A stretch of DNA of 64,000 bases from Hoeflea sp. GTDB taxonomy: Bacteria; Pseudomonadota; Alphaproteobacteria; Rhizobiales; Rhizobiaceae. The position numbers and the translations under genes are program-made. This document shows positions 24,764 to 33,414 of the stretch, piece by piece. Under the pieces are notes generated by a model that had not been told where the DNA came from, did no database searches, and saw nothing but the letters and a program-made list of their open reading frames with translations. The stretch's first letter is position 1. Each line of letters starts with the position of its first letter. The DNA is taken from positions 806,001 through 870,000 of the forward strand of contig JACKJT010000002.1 of NCBI GenBank assembly GCA_020637795.1, in the 5' to 3' direction.

Positions 24764-26389
24764 TCAGGCGTTGCCGGTGCGCAGCCTGAAACGCTGGATC
24801 TTGCCGGTCTGCGTCTTGGGCAGCGTGTCGGTGAAGACGATCGACCGGGGATACTTGTAGGGTGCAATCACCGCCTTGACGTGATCCTGCAGCCGCTTGG
24901 TGGTCAATTCGTCGGCGGCGATGCCCGCCTTGAGCACCACATGCGCCTGGACGATCTGCCCCCTCGCCTCGTCGGGCACGCCGATCACCGCGCACTCGGC
25001 GACATCCGCATGCGCCAGCAGAGCAGCCTCGACCTCGGGGCCGGCGATGTTGTAACCGGCGGAAATGATCATGTCGTCGCTGCGTGCGGCGAAGTGGAAG
25101 AACCCGTCGGCATCCTGTGTGAACGAATCCCCGGTCAGGTTCCATCCGTCGCGGACATATTTCTGCTGCTGCTCCGGGTCGGCGAGATAACGGCATCCGG
25201 TGGGGCCGCGCACCGCCAGCCGTCCGACCTCGCCGCGCGGCAATTCGTTCATGTCGCCATCGACGATCCGCGCCTGGTAGCCCGAAACCGGAAGCCCGGT
25301 GCAGGCCGGCTGCGAGTTCTCGAACCGGTTGGAGATAAAAATGTGCAGCATCTCGGTGGCGCCGATGCCGTCAAGCATCGGCTTGCCGGTCTTGGCCATC
25401 CATTGCTCATAGACCGGTCCGGGCAGGGTTTCGCCCGCCGACACCGCGGCCCGCAGCGAGCTGAGGTCCGCCCCCTCCTCCATCGCCGCCAGCATGGCAC
25501 GGTAGGCCGTGGGCGCGGTGAAGCAGACGGTGGCCTTGTGGGCCTGGATGATCTCAACCATGTTGGCGGGCGTCGCCTGCTCGAGCAGGGCTGCTGCCGC
25601 ACCGAAGCGCAGCGGAAACACCGCCAGCCCGCCAAGCCCGAAGGTAAACGCCAGCGGCGGCGAGCCGATGAACACATCCTCGGGCGTGACGCCGAGCACT
25701 TCCTTTGCGTAGCCGTCGGCGATGATCAGCATGTCGCGATGAAAATGCATCGTCGCTTTCGGCATCCCCGTCGTGCCCGAGGTAAAGCCCAGAAGCGCCA
25801 CGTCATCGCGACCGGTCTTCACCGTTTCGAAGCGGACCGGCTTGGACAGCGCCAGCCGGTCGAGCTCGGCATCGTGGTTGGCGGTGCCGTCAAAGCCCAC
25901 CACCTTGGTGAGGAACCGGTTTTCCTTGGCGCAGGCGACCATCTCGTCCATCAGCCGCGTGTCGCACAGCGCCAGCGAGATTTCCGCCTTGTCGGCGATC
26001 TTGCCAAGCTCGACCGCGCGCAGCATCGGCATGGTGTTGACGACGACGGCGCCGGCCTTGGTGGCAGCCAGCCAGACCGCCACCATCGCCGGGTTGTTGG
26101 CCGAGCGGATGAGCACGCGGTTGCCCGGCTTGACGCCGTAATCCTCAACCAGCACGTGGGCAATGCGGTTGGTCCAGTCGGTCAGTTCCTTGTAGGTTCT
26201 GATCCGGCCATTGCCGATCAGCGCCGTGTGGTCGCCGAAGCCCCTGGCCACCATCGCGTCGGTCAGCTCGTAACCGCAATTGAGCCATTCGGGATACTCA
26301 AAACCGTCCAGCAGCATGTCCGGCCACTGATCGGCCGGCGGCAGGTTGTCCCGTGTGAAGGTGTCGATATGGCCCGATGGTCCCAGCAC
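24764..26389 (-). CDS. 2-aminobenzoate-CoA ligase (benzoate-CoA ligase family)
   Basis: 541 residues, an ANL-superfamily adenylating enzyme. LLGFTSGTTGMPKATMHFHR is the AMP-binding P-loop, ISAGYNIAGPEVEAALLAHA contains the hinge motif and YKYPRSIVFTDTLPKTQTGK supplies the catalytic C-terminal Lys. Its closest recognisable relatives are 2-aminobenzoate and benzoate CoA ligases. It activates anthranilate from kynureninase to 2-aminobenzoyl-CoA, the substrate of the monooxygenase/reductase at the head of the operon. It uses a GTG start at 26389, one base after the dehydrogenase stop, with AAGGGAG upstream. Confidence 0.9.
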   Translation of the reverse strand: MLGPSGHIDTFTRDNLPPADQWPDMLLDGFEYPEWLNCGYELTDAMVARGFGDHTALIGNGRIRTYKELTDWTNRIAHVLVEDYGVKPGNRVLIRSANNPAMVAVWLAATKAGAVVVNTMPMLRAVELGKIADKAEISLALCDTRLMDEMVACAKENRFLTKVVGFDGTANHDAELDRLALSKPVRFETVKTGRDDVALLGFTSGTTGMPKATMHFHRDMLIIADGYAKEVLGVTPEDVFIGSPPLAFTFGLGGLAVFPLRFGAAAALLEQATPANMVEIIQAHKATVCFTAPTAYRAMLAAMEEGADLSSLRAAVSAGETLPGPVYEQWMAKTGKPMLDGIGATEMLHIFISNRFENSQPACTGLPVSGYQARIVDGDMNELPRGEVGRLAVRGPTGCRYLADPEQQQKYVRDGWNLTGDSFTQDADGFFHFAARSDDMIISAGYNIAGPEVEAALLAHADVAECAVIGVPDEARGQIVQAHVVLKAGIAADELTTKRLQDHVKAVIAPYKYPRSIVFTDTLPKTQTGKIQRFRLRTGNA

Positions 26390-26390
26390 G

Positions 26391-27557
26391 TTACACTCCC
26401 TTGGAATTCGCCAGTGTCTGCCGCGCGATCACGACCTTCTGAACGTCCGATGCGCCCTCGTAGATCCTCAGCGCGCGGATTTCGCGATACAGGCTTTCGA
26501 CGATGTGGCCCTTGCGCACGCCGTCGCCGCCATGCAGCTGCACCGCCTTGTCGATCACATCCTGCGCGTGGTCGGTGGCGTAAAGCTTCGCCATCGCCGC
26601 CTCGCGGCTGACCCGTGGCGCACCCTGGTCCTTGAGCCAGGCCGCGCGATAGACCAGCAGTGCCGCGGCATCAACGTCAAGCGCCATGTCGGCAATGTGG
26701 CCCTGCACCATCTGCAGATCGCTCATCGGCGCGCCGAACAGCTCACGCTCGCTGACGCGGTTGAGACTTTCATCGAGCGCCCGGCGGGCAAAGCCGAGAG
26801 CGGCCGCGGCAACCGTCGAGCGGAACACGTCGAGCACCGACATGGCGATGCGGAACCCGTCGCCCGGATTGCCTATCATCGCCGATGCGGGGATGCGGCA
26901 ATCATTGAAGGCGAGCCGAGCCAGCGGATGCGGCGCCACCACTTCGAGGCGCTCGGCGACAGAGAGACCCGGCGTATCGGCCGGCACGATGAAGACCGAA
27001 AGCCCCTTGGCGCCCGGCGCTTCGCCGGTGCGCGCAAAGACGCAGTAGACATCGGCGATGCCGCCGTTGGAAATCCAGGTCTTCTCGCCGTTGAGAACAT
27101 AATCGTCGCCATCACGGACTGCCGTCATCGCCATGTTGGCGACGTCCGAACCCGAGGCAGGTTCCGAGAGCGCAAAAGCCGAAAGCGCCTTGCCCGCGCG
27201 GGTTTTCGTCAGCCATTCGGTCTTCTGGTCGGGCCGTCCGAACAGCGATATGCAGCCGGTGCCGAGCCCCTGCATGGCAAAGGCGAAATCGGCCAGCCCG
27301 TCGTGCCGGGCCAGCGTCTCGCGCATGATGCACAGGCTGCGCACATCGATTTTCGAGGCATCGTCAGCAGGATCGACCGCCGAGAGCTTGAGCCAGCCGG
27401 CATCTCCCAGAGCCCGGACCAGTGCCTTGCAGGTCTCGTCGACATTGGAATGGTCGAGATCGGCGAGTTCCCTGGCTGCCCACACATCGACGCGATCGGC
27501 CAGGTCACGGTGGGCCTCATCGAAGAACGGCCACTGGAGAAAACTGCGGTCAGACAT
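26391..27557 (-). CDS. Acyl-CoA dehydrogenase
   Basis: 388 residues, an FAD-dependent acyl-CoA dehydrogenase. FALSEPASGSDVANMAMTAV and NGEKTWISNGGIADVYCVFA bind flavin and substrate, and RIYEGASDVQKVVIARQTL carries the Glu expected to act as base. In the 2-aminobenzoyl-CoA pathway the reduced ring is thought to be processed by beta-oxidation-like steps, and this enzyme would oxidise a cyclohexane- or pimeloyl-type CoA intermediate; the exact step is inference. ATG 27557 overlaps the hydratase stop (TGATG). Confidence 0.92.
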   Translation of the reverse strand: MSDRSFLQWPFFDEAHRDLADRVDVWAARELADLDHSNVDETCKALVRALGDAGWLKLSAVDPADDASKIDVRSLCIMRETLARHDGLADFAFAMQGLGTGCISLFGRPDQKTEWLTKTRAGKALSAFALSEPASGSDVANMAMTAVRDGDDYVLNGEKTWISNGGIADVYCVFARTGEAPGAKGLSVFIVPADTPGLSVAERLEVVAPHPLARLAFNDCRIPASAMIGNPGDGFRIAMSVLDVFRSTVAAAALGFARRALDESLNRVSERELFGAPMSDLQMVQGHIADMALDVDAAALLVYRAAWLKDQGAPRVSREAAMAKLYATDHAQDVIDKAVQLHGGDGVRKGHIVESLYREIRALRIYEGASDVQKVVIARQTLANSKGV

Positions 27558-28360
27558 CAATTGCCCTCGAATACGGGTTTCTGTTTCGCGGCAAAGGCCT
27601 CATAGGCGCGGCGGAAATCCTGGGTCTGCATGCAGATCGCCTGCGCCTGCGCTTCTGCCTCGATCGCCTGCTCGATGCCCATGTTCCATTCCTGCGCCAG
27701 CATGGTCTTGGTCATCATGTTGGCGAAGGTCGGCCCGTCGGCGATCCGTTTTGCCATCTTGCGCGCCTCGTCGTCGATCTCGGACGCCGCCACCACACGG
27801 TTGTAGAACCCCCAGCGTTCGCCTTCCTCGGCGCTCATCGCGCGCCCGGTGTAGAGAAGATCGGCCGCCCGGCCCTGGCCGATGATCCGCGGCAGGATCG
27901 CGCACGCGCCCATGTCGCAGCCCGCAAGCCCTACCCGGTTGAACAGGAAAGCGGTCTTGGCCTCGGGCGTGGCCAGGCGCAAATCGGAGCACATGGCGAT
28001 GATTGCGCCGGCCCCGGCGCAGACGCCGTCGACGGCCGCAATCACCGGCTTGCCGCAGCCGACGATCGCCTTGACCAGGTCGCCGGTCATCCGGGTGAAC
28101 TCGAGCAGGCCCTTCATGTCCTTGTCGAGCAACGGCCCGATGATCTCGAACACGTCGCCGCCCGAGCAGAAATTGCCGCCGTTCGAGCCGAAGATCACCA
28201 CCTTGACGTCGTCCCGATAGACCAGCCCGCGAAACCAGTCGCGCAGCTCGGCATAGCTTTCGAACGTCAGCGGATTCTTCTTCTCCGGCCGGTCCAGCGA
28301 AACCTCGGCGATGCCGTCGGTCAGGGTCAGTCGGAAATTGACGGGGGCGTCAGTCGGCAT
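27557..28360 (-). CDS. Enoyl-CoA hydratase/isomerase family protein
   Basis: 267 residues, crotonase fold. VSLDRPEKKNPLTFESYAEL, FSGSNGGNFCSGGDVFEI-type oxyanion loop, AAVDGVCAGAGAIIAMCSDL (second oxyanion Gly) and NRVGLAGCDMGACAILPRI are family landmarks. The position where classical hydratases carry the second catalytic Glu is replaced (GLAGCDMGAC), so it may be a hydrolase or lyase variant acting on a ring-derived CoA ester. It starts 3 bp after the MarR stop and overlaps the dehydrogenase by one base. Confidence 0.85.
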   Translation of the reverse strand: MPTDAPVNFRLTLTDGIAEVSLDRPEKKNPLTFESYAELRDWFRGLVYRDDVKVVIFGSNGGNFCSGGDVFEIIGPLLDKDMKGLLEFTRMTGDLVKAIVGCGKPVIAAVDGVCAGAGAIIAMCSDLRLATPEAKTAFLFNRVGLAGCDMGACAILPRIIGQGRAADLLYTGRAMSAEEGERWGFYNRVVAASEIDDEARKMAKRIADGPTFANMMTKTMLAQEWNMGIEQAIEAEAQAQAICMQTQDFRRAYEAFAAKQKPVFEGN

Positions 28361-28363
28361 TGT

Positions 28364-28864
28364 TCAGTCCTCTCCCTTGGTACTCTTGCGGGCGATGCAT
28401 TCGAGTTGCTCCGACAGGTGCTGGACCTCGGAGACATCGATGCCGTCGAGAAGCGTGTCGATCCACGCTTCGTGGCTCGACGCCATCGCCTCGAACTGCT
28501 CCCGGCCCGCCTTGGTCAACCGCACGGTTGTCGCGCGGCGGTCATTGTCCACCGGAATGCGCACCAGGATGCCGTCTTCCACCAACCGGTCGACAATGCC
28601 GGTGACATTGCCATTCGACACCCTGAGCACGCTCGACAGCTCGCTCATCTTCAGGCCCTGCTCGACGCGGTACAGCGCCGCCATCACGTCAAAGCGCGGC
28701 AGCGTGGTGTCAAAGCCGGTGCGGAAGTTCTCACGCAGCTCGGCCTCGACATGCTTGGTCGCCTTGAGCAGTTTCAGCCAGAGCCGCAGCCTCGCCTTCG
28801 AAGCCGCCGCATCCTTGATATCGGTGCCGGTCATGCCCGGCTGCGCCGCCAGTTTGTCGCTCAT
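28364..28864 (-). CDS. MarR family transcriptional regulator of the anthranilate operon
   Basis: 166 residues. A winged helix-turn-helix (MSELSSVLRVSNGNVTGIVD, then RLVEDGILVRIPVDNDRRAT for the wing with DxR) is flanked by dimerisation helices. MarR proteins in aromatic catabolism often sense the CoA thioester of the substrate, so 2-aminobenzoyl-CoA is a reasonable ligand (inference). The start at ATG 28864 overlaps the SDR stop (ATGA). Being within the operon it would autoregulate; palindromes at 31975 and 22229 are its likely sites. Confidence 0.88.
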   Translation of the reverse strand: MSDKLAAQPGMTGTDIKDAAASKARLRLWLKLLKATKHVEAELRENFRTGFDTTLPRFDVMAALYRVEQGLKMSELSSVLRVSNGNVTGIVDRLVEDGILVRIPVDNDRRATTVRLTKAGREQFEAMASSHEAWIDTLLDGIDVSEVQHLSEQLECIARKSTKGED

Positions 28865-29622
28865 GTCTCTCCCCCCGACAGCGAGATCGCCTGACCGGTC
28901 ACGGACGCGGCCGCATCGCTGCAAAGCCACAAGACCGTTCCGGCGATTTCCTCCGGCTGTATGAATCGCCCCTGCGGATTCACGTCCCGCAGCGACGCTT
29001 CCGCCTCGTCACGCGATCGTCCTGTTTTTTCGACGATGTTGTCAATCGACCGATGCAGCATTGGCGTGTCGGTGAAGCCCGGGCAGATGGCGTTGACCGT
29101 CACTCCGGTCCTGGCAAGTTCCAGCGCCAGGCTGCGCACCAGGCCGACCACGCCGTGCTTGGCCGCACAATAGGCGCTGACATAGGCGTACCCTTTCAAA
29201 CCGGCAGTCGAGGCAATGGCGATCATGCGGCCGGGCTGTGCCCGATTCATTTTCACAAACGCCGCCTGGAAGGTGTTGAAAACGCCGCTCAAATTGACAT
29301 CCAGCGTGGCGCGAAACAAGGCTGCGTCGGTGCGGTGGAACGGCGCGCTTTCCGCCGATCCGGCATTGGCGATGACAATCGTCGGCGCCCCGTTCCTCTC
29401 GACCGCCTCGGCGATCGCAGACGCCATGGCGTCTGCGTCCGTGACATCGGCGGAAATGGCGATGATGCGGTCATCCTGCGCCGCCAGCGCTTCTAGCGGC
29501 GCCAGCCGCCGGCCGATCGCCGTGACCCGCGCGCCGTTGCCCGCCAGCGCCAGCGCGATCGCCTCGCCGGCGCCCGATCCGGCGCCGGTCACAATTGCGT
29601 GATGTCCCATCAGTTCCTGCAT
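28861..29622 (-). CDS. Short-chain dehydrogenase/reductase, probable 3-hydroxyacyl-CoA dehydrogenase
   Basis: 253 residues, classical SDR. AIVTGAGSGAGEAIALALAG is the Rossmann TGxxxGxG motif, VIANAGSAE the NAG motif, IASTAGLKGYAYVSAYCAAK holds the catalytic Ser and YxxxK, and ICPGFTDTPML is the conserved PG region. In this operon it would oxidise a ring hydroxy-CoA intermediate with NAD(P); this is inference from context. ATG 29622 is two bases from the monooxygenase stop. The in-frame upstream extension overlaps that gene and is rejected. Confidence 0.9.
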   Translation of the reverse strand: MQELMGHHAIVTGAGSGAGEAIALALAGNGARVTAIGRRLAPLEALAAQDDRIIAISADVTDADAMASAIAEAVERNGAPTIVIANAGSAESAPFHRTDAALFRATLDVNLSGVFNTFQAAFVKMNRAQPGRMIAIASTAGLKGYAYVSAYCAAKHGVVGLVRSLALELARTGVTVNAICPGFTDTPMLHRSIDNIVEKTGRSRDEAEASLRDVNPQGRFIQPEEIAGTVLWLCSDAAASVTGQAISLSGGET

Positions 29623-29624
29623 GA

Positions 29625-31922
29625 TCAGACCTTGCCGAGCATGGTGTCGGTCCGTTCCGCCAGCCGCCACATCTGGTCGCGGCCGGGATGATAGGGATCC
29701 GGCCATTTCTCGTCATGGTCCCCGAGCGCGCTTGCCGCGTGCAGCGTCCAGTAGGGATTGGCAAGGTGCGGACGGGCAAGACAGACGAGATCCGCACGGC
29801 CTGCCATCAGGATCGAATTGACATGGTCCGGCTCGTAGATGTTGCCCACGGCCATGGTTGCCATATGCGCCTCGTTGCGGATCCGGTCGGCAAACGGCGT
29901 CTGGAACATGCGTCCGTAGACCGGCCTTGCCTGCTTCGAGGTCTGCCCCGCCGACACGTCGCAGATGTCGACGCCGGCGTCCTTGAGCATGCGGGCAATC
30001 TCGACCGCATCCTGCGGGGTGACGCCGTCACCTTCGACCCAATCGCTGGCCGAGATGCGCACCGAGATCGGCTTGTGCTGTGGCCATGCCTCGCGGACCG
30101 CGCGATAGACTTCCAGCGGATACCGCATGCGGTTCTCGAGGCTGCCGCCATACTCGTCCTTGCGCCGGTTGGTCAGCGGCGTGATGAACGACGACAGCAG
30201 GTAGCCGTGCGCCATGTGCAGCTCGATCATGTCGAAGCCTGCCCGCTCGGCCATCTCGGCGGCAGCGACAAACTGATCGCGGACCTGATCCATGTCCTCG
30301 CGGTTCATCGCCTTGGGTGTCTGATTGTCGGACGACCAGGCGACATCGGAAGCCGACATCAGGGGCCAGTTTCCCTGCTTGAGCGGTGCATCCATGATCT
30401 CCCAGCCGAGCTGGGTCGATCCCTTGGCACCGGAATGGCCGATCTGCATGCAGACCTTGGCTTCGCTTTCGGCGTGGATGAAATCGGCGATCCGCTTCCA
30501 GGCGGCCTCGTGTTCCGGCGCATAGAGCCCCGGACATCCCGGCGTGATCCGGCCTTCCGACGAAACGCAGGTCATCTCGGTGTAGACCAGTCCGGCGCCG
30601 CCCTTGGCGCGTTCGCCATAGTGGACCAGATGCCAGTCGGTCGGGCAGCCGTCGACGGCCTTGTACTGGGCCATCGGCGAAACCACGATGCGGTTCTTGA
30701 GTTCCATGTCGCGCAACTTGTAGGGCGCGAACATCGGCCGCCGGACGGGGGCTGTTTCCGAAACGCCCGCCTGGGTCTGGAACCAGCGCTCGGCGCCTTC
30801 CAGCCATTCCGGATCGCGCAGCCGCAGGTTCTCGTGGCTGATGCGCTGCGAACGGGTAAGCAGCGAGTAGTTGAACTGCACCGGATCGAGATCGAGATAG
30901 CGCTCGACCTCCTCGAACCATTCCAGGCTGTTGCGCGCCGCCGACTGCAGCCGCAGCACCTCGACGCGCCGCTCTTCCTGGTAACGCTCGAAGGCGCGCT
31001 CCATCGTCGGTTCGGAATGCAGGTAATCGGCCAGCGCGATGGCGCTGTCGAAGGCAAGCCGCGAGCCCGAGCCGATGGAAAAATGCCCCGTCGCCGCCGC
31101 GTCGCCCATCAGCACGACATTTCCGTGATACCATTTCTCGCAGATCACCCGCGGGAACTGCATCCACACCGCCGATCCCCTGAGATGCGCCGCGTTCGAC
31201 ATCAGCTCATGCCCGCCCAGATGCTTTTCGAAGATCTTGCGGCAGGTCTCGACCGTTTCCTCCTTCGACATCTGCTCGAAGCCCCAGCGGTCCCAGGTCT
31301 CGGGCAGGCATTCGACGATGAAGGTCGCCGTGTTGTCGTCGAACTGGTAGACATGCGCCCAGACCCAGCCGTGCTCCGTCTTCTCGAAAATGAAGGTGAA
31401 GGCGTCGTCGAAGCGCTGGTGCGTTCCGAGCCACACGAACTTGCATTTGCGGATATCGATATCGGGCTTGAACACATCGACATATTCGTTGCGCACAAGC
31501 GAGTTGATGCCGTCGGTGGCGACGACGAGGTCATATTCCTTGCGGTATTGCTCAGCCGTCTTGAACTCGGTCTCGAAACGCATGTCCACGCCGAGCTCGC
31601 GGGCGCGCTCCTGCAACAGGATCAGCATCTGCTTGCGCCCGATCCCGGCAAAGCCATGCCCGCCGGAGACGGTGCGATGCCCCTGCTGCACCACCGCGAT
31701 ATCGTCCCAATAGGCAAAATGGCTGCGGATCGCCTCGGTCGACTTGGGGTCGTTTTCCTGCATCCGGGTCAGGGCGTCGTCCGACAGCACCACGCCCCAG
31801 CCGAACGTGTCGTTGGCCTTGTTGCGCTCGATGACCACAACTTCGTGCGAAGGATCGCGCAGCTTCATCGAGATCGCGAAATAGAGACCGGCGGGTCCAC
31901 CGCCCAGACAAACGATTCTCAT
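29625..31922 (-). CDS. 2-aminobenzoyl-CoA monooxygenase/reductase (bifunctional flavoprotein)
   Basis: 765 residues. The N-terminal half (to about 390) is an FAD aromatic hydroxylase of the salicylyl-CoA 5-hydroxylase type: VCLGGGPAGLYFAISMKLRD, VIERNKANDTFGWGVVLSDD and GDAAATGHFSIGSGSRLAFD. The C-terminal half (MFAPYKLRDMELKNRIVVSP onward, with DMIELHMAHGYLLSSFITPL) is an old-yellow-enzyme-type FMN reductase. This fusion is known from Azoarcus evansii, where it hydroxylates and then dearomatises 2-aminobenzoyl-CoA with O2 and NAD(P)H. The start is ATG 31922 with CCGGAGGTG upstream. First gene of the operon, 53 bp behind an AT-rich palindromic region. Confidence 0.93.
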   Translation of the reverse strand: MRIVCLGGGPAGLYFAISMKLRDPSHEVVVIERNKANDTFGWGVVLSDDALTRMQENDPKSTEAIRSHFAYWDDIAVVQQGHRTVSGGHGFAGIGRKQMLILLQERARELGVDMRFETEFKTAEQYRKEYDLVVATDGINSLVRNEYVDVFKPDIDIRKCKFVWLGTHQRFDDAFTFIFEKTEHGWVWAHVYQFDDNTATFIVECLPETWDRWGFEQMSKEETVETCRKIFEKHLGGHELMSNAAHLRGSAVWMQFPRVICEKWYHGNVVLMGDAAATGHFSIGSGSRLAFDSAIALADYLHSEPTMERAFERYQEERRVEVLRLQSAARNSLEWFEEVERYLDLDPVQFNYSLLTRSQRISHENLRLRDPEWLEGAERWFQTQAGVSETAPVRRPMFAPYKLRDMELKNRIVVSPMAQYKAVDGCPTDWHLVHYGERAKGGAGLVYTEMTCVSSEGRITPGCPGLYAPEHEAAWKRIADFIHAESEAKVCMQIGHSGAKGSTQLGWEIMDAPLKQGNWPLMSASDVAWSSDNQTPKAMNREDMDQVRDQFVAAAEMAERAGFDMIELHMAHGYLLSSFITPLTNRRKDEYGGSLENRMRYPLEVYRAVREAWPQHKPISVRISASDWVEGDGVTPQDAVEIARMLKDAGVDICDVSAGQTSKQARPVYGRMFQTPFADRIRNEAHMATMAVGNIYEPDHVNSILMAGRADLVCLARPHLANPYWTLHAASALGDHDEKWPDPYHPGRDQMWRLAERTDTMLGKV

Positions 31923-31974
31923 ATTCTGCACCTCCGGACTGATTTCGACTGGCTCCGATCCTACGCCCGAACGA

Positions 31975-32002
31975 ATATATTTCAAGCATAAAATTTTTAT
32001 GC
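31975..32002. promoter_or_regulatory. AT-rich operator-like region upstream of the 2-aminobenzoyl-CoA operon
   Basis: ATATATTTCAAG at 31975-31986 matches the left half of the 22229 palindrome, and AAAAT follows at the right spacing. Overlapping it is an inverted repeat, GCATAAA 31986-31992 and TTTATGC 31996-32002 with a 3-nt spacer. The segment is sharply AT-rich and lies 53 bp before the ATG, where an operator overlapping a promoter is expected. The rest of the gap to 32175 shows no gene. Confidence 0.55.
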
Positions 32003-32175
32003 CACAATAAATTCGCCAGCCCTAATGGGCCGGGCACCGGGATCGGATTTTCTCGGCGAAACAGCACGCGGGAGCGCCCGGGAAGCGAGCTCGGTCGTGC
32101 GGCAGGGCAATGCATCCCGGATCGAGGCAATGCACCCGGCCCGGGATGGCGGACAGCGTTGGAAAGCCGGGCCTT

Positions 32176-33330
32176 TCAGCCGCCGGTCAAGGCGGTGGTC
32201 AGCCGGTCGATGCCGGCCTCAGTCGTCATGAAACCCGGCGAACAGCGCAGGATCGGGCCGCGCGCATCGGCGAAGACCGAAACGGACCTGAGTTTCGTTA
32301 GCAGCGCCTGCGCGGCGTCGGCGTCCGGCATCCGCACCATGACGCTGCCGCCGCGCTGCGCCGGATCCCGGGGCGAAGCCAGCTCGAATCCGGCCATATC
32401 GGCAGCAGTGATGATCGCCTCGCTCAGGCCGCGGTTCTTCGCAAGCTGTGTGCCCCAGTCCTGCGCCGCATGCCATTCGAGCGCCGGCACCGAAGCCACG
32501 GCGGCCATCACTGACGGCGTGCCGTTGTCAAAACGGCGGATGTCGGGCGCGTAGGCGAAGGCATTGATGTCCCAGGAGAAGATGTTGTCCTGGCTGAACC
32601 AACCCCTCAGGCTTGGCTGGCAGCGCGCGATCACGTCGGGCATCACCTGCAGGATGCCGCCACCGGGAGAACCGCACATCCATTTCAGGCTGGTCGAGAT
32701 CGCAAAATCCGCGGCTACTGCCATGCAGTCATAGTCAAGCAGTCCCGCGGCTTGGGTGATGTCGACCCCGATCAGCGATCCCTGCCTGCGGCCATGCGAA
32801 ACCAGCGCCGACAGATCGCACCGGTGCGACGACGTCGAACTGACCCAGGTCAAGAGTGCCAACCCCACTTCGGGACCCCAGGCGGCGATCACGTCCTCGT
32901 CCTCGACCCAGTTTGCGCCATCGCGGAGCGGCACCGTGCGCAACTCGAAACCGTACCTGTCGGCAAGGCCCGTCAGCAGGAAATGCAGGCTCGGAAAGCA
33001 ATCGCCCGCCACCAGCACCACCCTACCCTCAAGATCCCCGCGCGGCAGCGCCATGATCAGCGCTGCCAGCGCCGAGGTCACGTTCTCGGTCGTCGTCAGC
33101 GACGCCGACGGCGCCTTCAGCAGCTGGCTCCACAGATCGATGAACCGCTGCCGCTGGCCCAGTGCATAGCCCCATTGTTCATCATTGGCGGCTCCCCAGA
33201 CTTGCGCGAAGGCCGTCAGGGCTGCCGCCATGTCCCGGGCCTTGCCCGGATATTGCCCGATCGAGTGATAGAGCATGTAGCCATCGCCCTCGGCCTGGCC
33301 GGCATCTGTCCCTGTTGTCTGCTCTGTCAT
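32176..33330 (-). CDS. Kynureninase-like PLP-dependent enzyme (fold type I, altered active-site motifs)
   Basis: 384 residues, aminotransferase class V/kynureninase family. SLIGVDITQAAGLLDYDCMA aligns with the DLAHSAG block of the true kynureninase at 23115 and AISTSLKWMCGSPGGGILQV with its TYKYLNGGPG block. The PLP Lys and the ring-binding Asp are kept. The Tyr before the Lys is Leu and the His of DLAHSAG is Gln. GWFSQDNIFSWDINAFAYAP replaces the substrate loop. The protein probably acts on a different keto-amino acid or amine. It is the last gene of the leftward importer operon, 84 bp after the ATPase gene, with GGGGAG before its ATG. Confidence 0.8.
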   Translation of the reverse strand: MTEQTTGTDAGQAEGDGYMLYHSIGQYPGKARDMAAALTAFAQVWGAANDEQWGYALGQRQRFIDLWSQLLKAPSASLTTTENVTSALAALIMALPRGDLEGRVVLVAGDCFPSLHFLLTGLADRYGFELRTVPLRDGANWVEDEDVIAAWGPEVGLALLTWVSSTSSHRCDLSALVSHGRRQGSLIGVDITQAAGLLDYDCMAVAADFAISTSLKWMCGSPGGGILQVMPDVIARCQPSLRGWFSQDNIFSWDINAFAYAPDIRRFDNGTPSVMAAVASVPALEWHAAQDWGTQLAKNRGLSEAIITAADMAGFELASPRDPAQRGGSVMVRMPDADAAQALLTKLRSVSVFADARGPILRCSPGFMTTEAGIDRLTTALTGG

Positions 33331-33414
33331 CCAAATCTCCCCGGGCCATGTGGCCCCAGACCACCCTCACCCCTTGCGATGTATCTCGTCATCCTGTTGC
33401 GCCGACAGCCGAGC

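Noticed and set aside
29688..31991. A 767-codon open frame on the plus strand opposite the monooxygenase/reductase; similar long antisense frames at 24707-26611, 27422-28894 and 53378-55150
   Set aside because: Their translations are His/Arg/Gly-rich with no family motifs and lie exactly opposite well-recognised genes; this is an effect of high GC at codon third positions.
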